Shown: positions 56,974-64,000 of the stretch, one piece after another | Layout of the letters: each line of letters starts with the position of its first letter | Position numbering within the stretch: position 1 is the stretch's first letter | Assembly (NCBI GenBank): GCA_958298945.1 | Contig: OY282606.1 | Span: forward strand, 94,619,696 to 94,683,695 | Length of the DNA: 64,000 nucleotides | Direction: 5' to 3' | From: Atherix ibis | Lineage: Eukaryota > Arthropoda > Insecta > Diptera > Athericidae | The notes under the pieces: model-generated | Told to the model about the DNA's origin: nothing | Seen by the model: the letters and a program-made list of their open reading frames with translations, nothing else | The model's database searches: none | Position numbers and translations under genes: made by a program

Positions 56974-58245
56974 CGAGGGTCATTCAACAAGTACTTAGCC
57001 TCACCACCCGATGGAACTACTGTCACAAAAAAAATTTACCATCGTGCAGTATATTTTTTTAGTAGCCTACTGTCAGTTGATTCCTTCATTAGTTTTGTTT
57101 TGAGAGCCTTTGAAAACGAGCGTGTCAGTCGGTTGCACAAAAATGGAAAAAGAACAATATCGTTCGATGATTAGATTCTTGTTTTTGGAAGGGAAAACGC
57201 GCAGCGAAATCAAAGATCGCTTGGATGCTGTGTATGGTGACTCTTCTCCTTCGATGGCGACCGTCAAGAATTGGTGCAACGAGTTTGTTCGTGGCCGCAC
57301 GTCGGTTTTTGATGAGCCACGCCCAGGTGCCCCGAAATAGGCTGCTACGGAGGAAAACGTTAAAAAAGTGTTGGCAGACCGTCAATTGAAGGTTCACGAG
57401 ATAGCTAAGACTGTGGGCATCGCAGTAGGAACGGTGCATTATATTCTTCACGAAGAACTGGGCATGAGAAAGCTGTCGGCGCGATGGGTGCCGCGTTTGC
57501 TCACACCGGAAAACAAGCGCAACCGTGAGACCACATCGGCGACGTGTTTGGCGCTGTTTCAGCGCAATCCAGCGGAGTTCTTGCGTCGTTTTTGTGACCG
57601 TCGACGAAACATGGATTCACTGGTACACACCAGAGACCAAGGAACAGTCGAAACAGTGGACTTCACCCGGCGAACGTGCTCCGAAAAAGGCGAAGACTGT
57701 TCGATCGGCCGTAAAGGTGATGGCCACCGTTTTCTGGGATTCACAAGGTGTGATCCACATCGATTACCTCGAGAAGGGTAAAACAATCACGGGGCGCTAC
57801 TATGCTGACTTATTGGACCGATTTGACGTCGAATTGAAGAAAAAGCGGCCCCGCCTTGCGAAGAAAAAAGTGCTGTTCCACCACGACAACGCGCCGGCTC
57901 ACACCTCCGCCGTCGCCATGTTCAAATTGGTCGAATTGCGCTACGAATTGCTGCCCCATCCACCGTACTCTCCAGATTTGGCCCCCTGTGACTACTTTTT
58001 GTTTCCGAACTTGAAAAAACCACTCGCCGGGAATAGATTTGGGTCGAATGAGGAGGTCATCGTCGCCACGGAGGCCTATTTTGCTTCCCTCGAGAAAATG
58101 TATTTTTTGGACGGGTTAAAAAAGTTAGAGCATCACTGGGCCAAGTGTATCGAGCTTGAAGGAGATTATGTGGAAAAATAAATTGCCACCTTTACAAAAT
58201 TTTCGTTTTTCTTTTGTAGGCTAAGTACTTGTTGAATGACCCTCG
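56974..58245 (+). mobile_element. mariner family A, copy 3 (defective)
   Basis: TA flanks (56972-56973 and 58246-58247). Ends read CGAGGGTCATTCAACAAGTA and, reverse-complemented, the same. Length is 1.27 kb. It lies in the reverse transcriptase of a minus-strand Jockey LINE. Ignoring the element and one TA, the LINE frame reads NSPSFYRAIS without interruption, which proves the insertion point. Confidence 0.95.
57143..58181 (+). pseudogene. mariner family A transposase, stop and frameshift
   Basis: Starts MEKEQYRSMIRFLFLEGK, with NWCNEFVRGR and a GAPK linker. A TAG stop is at 57338-57340. Twelve bases present in copy 2 are missing near 57369 (in frame). Then come IAVGTVHYILHEELGMRKL and RWVPRLLTPENKRNR. 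An extra T in the run near 57590 shifts the frame just before TVDETWIHWYTP. From there the frame is open to the stop (58179-58181) with FHHDNAPAHTS and YSPDLAPCDYFLF and ends LEGDYVEK. The catalytic half is therefore intact (D-D34-D present). It is the best preserved catalytic domain of the three copies. Confidence 0.93.
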
Positions 58246-58349
58246 TAGAAAGAAGGAGAATTAACGGGTTTATTTGGTTTAGAAATCCTTTTAATGACAA
58301 AAAATTTCCAGAGTAAGGGAAAATAGGTTGTGCGCATGAGATACCATTG

Positions 58350-59220
58350 AAAATGTAAACTTTAAGCGTAAACTTTTCATTTTAAATATCCTAACAATCT
58401 GCAGCGGCAAAAACCTGGGCCAAGCCATATTGTCACTTTTTAAAATAATTCGTTCACGAAACATAAGTTGCCGAATTTCCACTGTAATGCGTGAAGTCTA
58501 TGATATTCTATTAGAACAGAACATCATACACTTCACATTGCTATCCGAACTATACATTTGACAGCTCCAGCACAAAACAAGCACCACAGAAATGCTTTAC
58601 GAGGGAGTAAAGGCAGTTCGTGAATTGCCTATCGTTCCTAGAAGTGGATATTTTGCTGATAAACGCAGGTGTCAATTTCGTGTAAAAGGCAGATTCTTGT
58701 GAATGGAGCTCTAAAACATTTTCACTTCATTAATTGATATGCATATAATATCTGGGCTGAAATGCATGCATTAGAGGCATTTTGTAGGACTATAAACGCA
58801 AATCTTTATACAAAATATTTTACACTGTTATATGAGCAGCAATATTCTCGGTACGATCTTTTTTAAAATTATGCTCCAAACGATATTTTCGAGCTCGATT
58901 TTAATTATTTCACTTAATTTTCTGAGAAGCACATTGTTTACAAAGCTCCATTTCGCCATGTCTACTCTCTATGATTGTCAAATATCAACTGACAGAATGA
59001 CAGCTAACTAAAGTGGCTGTCACATCAATGCCCCGAAAAAAACCTCCGACGAACGACGATTTTATCGCAGTCAAAATTGCGAAAACCATCACAATATAAT
59101 TTTCGATTTTTTTTGTAATTTTTCGTCCTATTCGTAGTACTGACACATACAGTTCAGTTTCCGTTTATGTGGCAGCATTGTTTGTTCACAGTTGAAATTG
59201 AAATAAGGTTAATGAGTACA
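58350..59220. other. Mixed-composition DNA, unclassified
   Basis: Less AT-rich than neighbours. A minus-strand string near 58950 (MAKWSFVNNVLLRKLSEI) could be the N-terminus of a WPPRS-type transposase, but no later motif confirms it. No TIRs found. Confidence 0.3.
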
Positions 59221-62200
59221 TGTTGAAGAAATGAGAACGCGCAGCGAACACTTTGATGTGCTCGAAGACTATTATTCAGCTAATCATCTAATCAGCTAAT
59301 CCGATGACGTTTCTTTACTTGCCGCCATTGTGATAAATTTTCTGTACCGACAAAATTCTTCAACTATTTTAGTTATACTAGTTAATTGCTCGTTAGAGTT
59401 GTATTAGGAGCATAAAATTTTTAACTGGCTTAAAAGTAGAATACCCTGTATACAGTATATTAATGCTAAAATAATAATTGTTGAACCATTTATTATTCAA
59501 CACAAACAATTGAACAATTAAATTTACCTGCACTATTATATCAATATAGGATAATATCCAAACAAAACGTGAATATACCATATTTATATGCCTACTAATG
59601 TTAGAGAATAAAGGTTAAAATTCTACGTTCATTTTATAATAAACCACATGAAATGTCTAACATGCTTGTGGGAATACTCTTATCAGAAGTTAACATCGTT
59701 TTGGGTGTTAAGGAAAATTCAAATTTACTTTTGAGATGCTGAATATCAATTATAATTGTAGTAACCAAAAAGGAACAAGAGGAGAAATAGAATTCGGTAA
59801 AAACCAGGATGCTTTAATAATGCCAGAAAGTGGAGGGGAACGAGAGAGTACCATTAACAGAATACTAATGCCTTTATCTGGTTAAGAAATAATAAAAGTG
59901 TATCCGAAAATCCCTCAAATAGACTGAAGATAGATGTGATATTTAAGAAGTATAATAAAATACACGGAATTGAACCAATCGCAATGTTTCCATCGTTTTC
60001 GTTTATTTCCTTTTGTAACTGAACGTTCTTTTATGATGACTCGGATTTTGATTTTGATTCAAAACTGGCCACCCATATCCGCCCCTATCCACCTACGTAA
60101 CGAGAAATCGCTTTCCCATATTCACTCTGGAAATTCAATTCTGTTTTACCATTTTAGTTCGTTTTGGCTTTTCAACTTCAATTCAAGCCAATTTTTAATA
60201 TAATAAATCATCGTTTCAGAGATGGTTATTATTTTTTTTCTTTCTTTTTTTTGCTACAAAACGTACTTGTATCTGTTATGTTGCAAATATTAGATATTAT
60301 TAAAGTTTTTCTATGACTACACACATACGAATAGAATTGTATTATGTTCATCTATAGATACGATTAATTTTTTTTTTATTGTAAATTACAAATCTTTGAA
60401 CATTTCTAGACAGAATTTCTTTTTTGTCTAGGATTTTTTGTTCTGACAAGATGAATGTTATCAAATTTATATCGATTTATTTGATCAATGTTTTATGGTC
60501 GAAATGGCTTTAAGCAAAACCCAAGGATTAATACAGAACAACGAGATACAGACGGGGATAGCTTTCAAAAAGTTTCAGTTCTTTGAGCAAAAACAGTTTT
60601 AAATTATCAAAAAAAAAATTTAATTCATTTTCATATAAAATATTGTAAATATGTCATAATTAATTAAATTATAAATTATTAATTAGACTAATAATTTTAA
60701 AAGTTTTTTTTTTACATAAACATTAATAAATTATAAAAATTTACAAAAAAATATTTTTCCCACTTAAATGTTGAGTTTAAAAAAATGAAATTTTTTACGA
60801 AAATAATTTTAAAAAAAAACTATTCAAATTCTTGAAAAACTAACAACAAATTTGGTAATTTTTTTTTGTTGTTTAAGATTCACTTTTATAATTACATAAA
60901 AAGAAAAAATGCTTCTTTACTAATAGTAGCTCCAAAATTCTGCCCAAAATTGATTATTTTAATAAAATGGACCATAAAAGAAGTTATTTGAGAAAAATAC
61001 ACACGTACACATTCAAGATTATGTTTAACTTCAAATCAAGATGAGAGAACATAAAATAAGAGAATTAAATAAAAGCATATTTATCTCTTTATGGGAAATA
61101 TAAATTTAAAAAAAAAAAAAAAACACCAACTACAATACGAAGGGATATTTTTGAAGGACGATCCCAGGACTCGAATGTTTTTATTTATAGAATTCCCTTA
61201 ATTCATTTTTCCTGGTTTATTATAAATATTATTTTATCAACTTTTGTTTATGTTAAAAAGTAAATCATAAATAAGAGGTGCAAAAAAAATAGATATATAG
61301 AAACAACCCAGAAGAGAGAAATATTGTTTTTTTTTTCAAATACAAATATTATCAAGAGAATTTCCAAATGAACTAAAAATATTGTTCAGAAGGAATTGCT
61401 TTTAGCTTTTGCTAACTTACTTTCTTTTTTACCACACAAAAAAGTTTTTCCGAGAAAATATAAATTTTCTTAATAATTTTTTTTTATCTTTTGCTCCATC
61501 CAAAAGTTTGTTTTAATAATAATTCTTATTTTATATATTTTTTGCTTTTTGGGGCGTTTTGGACACCTGCGTTAATATAGCATAAATAAGGGTAACTTAA
61601 TACATAATAGAATTTTTTTTTTGTAAATAATTAACCATTTTAATATGCGGCTATTAACAAATTATTTAACACAGTCAACAAATCTAGGCTAACTAAGTAG
61701 CAAATATTTAAGCAACAATAATTTCAATTCAGTTTTAGGAAAAGTATTCTGTTCTTTCGTCAATTCAGTTAGAAAATATTTGAAGACCAATTTTTTATTT
61801 GACCATAAATAAAAAGGGTATACTTTTTGGCTAAGTGAAAAGTAAGTTTTTATTTTGTAGATAAAGTTATGCAATGAATTTTGAAATATTGTATATATAC
61901 TTTTCTTTTGATTTATCGGGTGTGTGCTGCTCTTTAATTCTAATTTGCTTAAAAAATACAAGTTATACATAAATCTTATATATTAGCAAATATGAAAGAA
62001 GTTATTCGATGACAACTTAAAATTACTACTGAAAGGAATATTTTTTTTCAACATTAATTCGAATAAAATTTGAAAAAAAAAATATTTACAATAAATATCA
62101 CAATAAAAAAATGTCCTGCCATATATTCTATTAGATACAATTTTAACTATACAAGATAAATAAAAATATTGAATGTACAATTTTTACCGAAAGAAATAAT

Positions 62201-62635
62201 GAAATTAACATATTTATTAGAAAGAATTTTTATGGGTTTGGAAAAATCAAAATTAACCGGGCGATCTAAAATGGCGGCAAGCTTGTTTGAAGATTTGCTC
62301 TAAATTGCCACTATCGAATTTTGGCACTAAAGCGTAATAAATAAACATATCATGCCGGATGAGATTTATTTTATTCTCCTAAGAAGAGGAAGGGATGAAA
62401 AAAGAGGAAAGTATTAAAATTTTGTAATAAAATCTTTTTTGGATATTCACGAAAATATAGCTTTAGAAGTGGCAGAAAGTCGCAGTGGCAAAGATGAGTG
62501 CAAAGCATTAGATAACAAGTGGAGAGGTATTGTTGTTAGTAGCACACCCATTTGAGCGTAGTCTCAACCACCTAAGACACTTCAAACTAGAAGTTGACGA
62601 TGCCGGCTAACCTGTAACTACCAACAAAACAGTTT
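59221..62635. other. AT-rich gene-free DNA
   Basis: Long A/T-rich region without recognisable coding motif. The frame at 59970-60203 has no domain. No tandem arrays or inverted repeats of note. Confidence 0.55.
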
Positions 62636-62639
62636 TAAG

Positions 62640-63250
62640 AACTTTTTTTTTTAAAAAAGTTTCCTTGAGCAACCAATATCAGCGGAGGCATTGCTCCATT
62701 CTTCCTAACAGTGGTGGAAGTCTTGAACTGGAATCGCCTTAAGCTGCTCGGTTACACTCCTCTGGATACTATTGACAATATAAAGATGATGTCTTTTCTA
62801 GTGTTTTTTGACGGCGGGGAAAAAAATAAAAAGTACATCAACTTTGATAGGATAAAGAGGAGTAGGGGGAGGGGGGTATCGAAATGCGGAAATTCCCTTT
62901 TCCATTTAAAAAAACCTCATTTATCCGTAGAACAGAGGCCATTGCCATCATGGAGCATCCAAGAGTCCGTAATCTGCTCCTGAACCTTTCAAGCACTACT
63001 CATCAGCTTCAATGTTAGTCGAGGGTCACACGTCTTGCGAGCCCTACAAAATGAGGTTCATTTTCTGCTGCTGCTCGGCCTTTGAAAAATGCTTTTTGAA
63101 TTTAGAAAACTTATGCTCTTAATTAAGAATGGTCACCACACACAAATTTTCGTTGGTCAAATTTGCGGATTCATCAAGTTTAACACAACATTTGATGGCA
63201 CATTTTTGCTCAAAATTTCGTAGGTCTTTTTTTCGTAACGTACTATGAAG
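62640..63250 (-). pseudogene. Decayed mariner-like transposase
   Basis: Minus strand from about 63235: NFEQKCAIKCCVKLDESANL (N-terminal helix-turn-helix), then after frameshifts a block near 62820 reading YFFPRRQKTLEKTSS (F-L-F-P-x-x-K, just after where the third Asp stands), and IVNSIQRSVTEQLKAIPVQD then FHHC at about 62720-62780. The catalytic blocks are not recognisable. Closest in this window to 32540-33075. Confidence 0.7.
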
Positions 63251-63259
63251 TGGTTACTG

Positions 63260-63950
63260 GACGGAGCTAAAACTTATACTGCATGTCCATAAGAGATTAT
63301 ATTGTAGTACTCCGTATTATTACCAGATCACTCACAGTCTCATTAATTTTCTGGCAAGCATCATACAGTTTCTATCGGTATTTGGATATAAATAATTTTA
63401 GTTGTTTTTTTTTGGAGGGGGGGTGGGAGAAGAGGGAGACAAAATAATAATTAGAAGATGTGAAAAATCCTAAAATCTACTACAGCTATGAAAATTTTAT
63501 TTGAAAAAAAAAATCGATATAAACGCAAAGCAATAAATATCAATAATAATTTTAATGGAACAAGACGTTGGCAAAAATACTTAGCTCCAAGCTGTGACTT
63601 CTCTCTCGTAGCTGTGCTAAGAGCACATCTATAAGAAATTCTTTTTAACTAAAATGCTTTGTAAATAATTTAGTATTAAAAGCCACAACAATTAATTGAA
63701 AGTTTCATTTTAATTGGAAGATTTATATTATCAATTTCTTAATGATATAAATTCTTCGATTAAATTCAGGGGACGCGTTTATTGCGTGCTCAATTGCTCG
63801 GGCAAGTTATGCGTTAATAGTTCTCTGCCAGAGAGTTTATAGCTTTAATAAAGAGTTTATGGTATTTTTTTTCCTTCAATTTATTAACAGAGTTTAAAAC
63901 AATTCCATTAAAACGATTTTTAATTATATGATTTATGTTTAACAAAAATT
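63260..63950. other. Gene-free DNA before a splice-like site
   Basis: A G-rich run at 63410-63440, otherwise AT-rich. Segment 63765-63840 is less AT-rich. No ORF or TE motif recognised. Confidence 0.45.
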
Positions 63951-64000
63951 TTGTGTGTTTTTTTTTTGCAGCGTTAATCGCGTTTTTGCATACAGAACAA
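63948..64000 (+). promoter_or_regulatory. Candidate 3' splice site at window end
   Basis: A 10-base T run ends in TTTTGCAG (G at 63971), a strong match to an insect 3' splice site. The following 29 bases (63972-64000) are open in two frames to the edge. One reads VNRVFAYRT. If real, a host exon starts at 63972 and much of this window would be intron of a plus-strand gene. The sequence ends before this can be judged. Confidence 0.25.

Larger units (their letters stand above)
55660..58340 (-). pseudogene. Jockey-type LINE ORF2, split by mariner copy 3
   Basis: Minus strand from 58320: KRISKPNKPVNSPSF, then the mariner (56974-58245), then YRAISLLPILGKIFEKLLLK (first reverse-transcriptase motifs), VPQGTILDPILYNIYTHD (PQGS-type box), IIATYAYDTATLATHTNP (Y-A-D-D box with the first Asp changed to Tyr), KRWRLRVNEQKSNHITVIFC, KVSYLGLYLNKRLTLNPHNR, IKLWGLTKHSNSYRVQALQS and the C-terminus RRLKRQWPRNFLEESNFHQL. 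A 3' UTR runs to about 55660. Stops at several points show it is dead. The order and motifs fit the Jockey clade. A 3'-end relative lies at 11280-11465. Confidence 0.85.

Overview
The window looks like a piece of an insect (arthropod) nuclear genome, probably intergenic or deep-intronic. It is strongly AT-rich. It has no long host ORF, no operon-like gene packing, and no tRNA or rRNA gene that I can recognise. What can be read is almost entirely transposable-element (TE) sequence of kinds typical of insects: several mariner subfamilies, Tc1-like elements, a DDE family with the WPPRS motif, and Jockey-, R1- and CR1-like LINEs. I cannot name the species or order from this sequence. Subfamily names rest on motif comparison from memory, not on a search.

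Layout. 1-5.4 kb: AT-rich sequence with no recognisable gene. 5.47-6.72 kb: a mariner with TIRs and a long open transposase frame. 6.75-9.45 kb: unique-looking non-coding DNA. 9.46-12.5 kb: a mellifera-type mariner, a foldback element with internal tandem repeats, a Jockey 3' end and a decayed mariner. 14.9-15.6 kb: an R1-like LINE 3' end on the minus strand. 16.08-17.40 kb: mariner family A, copy 1. 19.0-21.1 kb: LINE reverse transcriptase debris next to an irritans (Himar1-like) mariner whose frame is broken by a single early TGA. 22.3-23.7 kb: Tc1 and mellifera-mariner debris. 26.8-29.7 kb: a LINE 3' end, then a minus-strand WPPRS-type transposase interrupted by mariner family A, copy 2. 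30.7-33.1 kb: a mauritiana-like mariner, an unclassified repeat and a decayed mariner. 34.4-38.6 kb: a stack of Tc1, CR1-like LINE, RNase H LINE and unclassified repeat, followed by an almost complete mariner. 40.2-42.0 kb: a WPPRS-type transposase split by a 13-bp minisatellite. 44-45 kb: LINE and Tc1 debris. 47.4-49.4 kb: an R1-like LINE inside a decayed mariner. 51.2-53.7 kb: a TIR-bearing deleted mariner inside a WPPRS-type transposase, then more mariner and Tc1 debris. 55.7-58.3 kb: a minus-strand Jockey LINE interrupted by mariner family A, copy 3. 62.6-63.25 kb: a decayed mariner. The last 30 bases contain a good 3' splice-site match.

The elements do not work together as a pathway; the layout is a record of successive insertions. 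At three sites (51.27, 27.82 and 56.97 kb) a mariner sits at a duplicated TA, and the interrupted host-element protein reads straight through once the insert and one TA are ignored. These sites give a clear order of insertion. Only two transposase frames remain long and keep all three catalytic aspartates: 5629-6747 (+) and 19646-20647 (-). Both carry visible defects. I found no convincing new biological system. The most interesting items are the near-intact irritans mariner, the minisatellite inside a transposase gene, the perfect inverted duplication of transposase codons, the repeat that splits an RNase H domain, and the foldback element.
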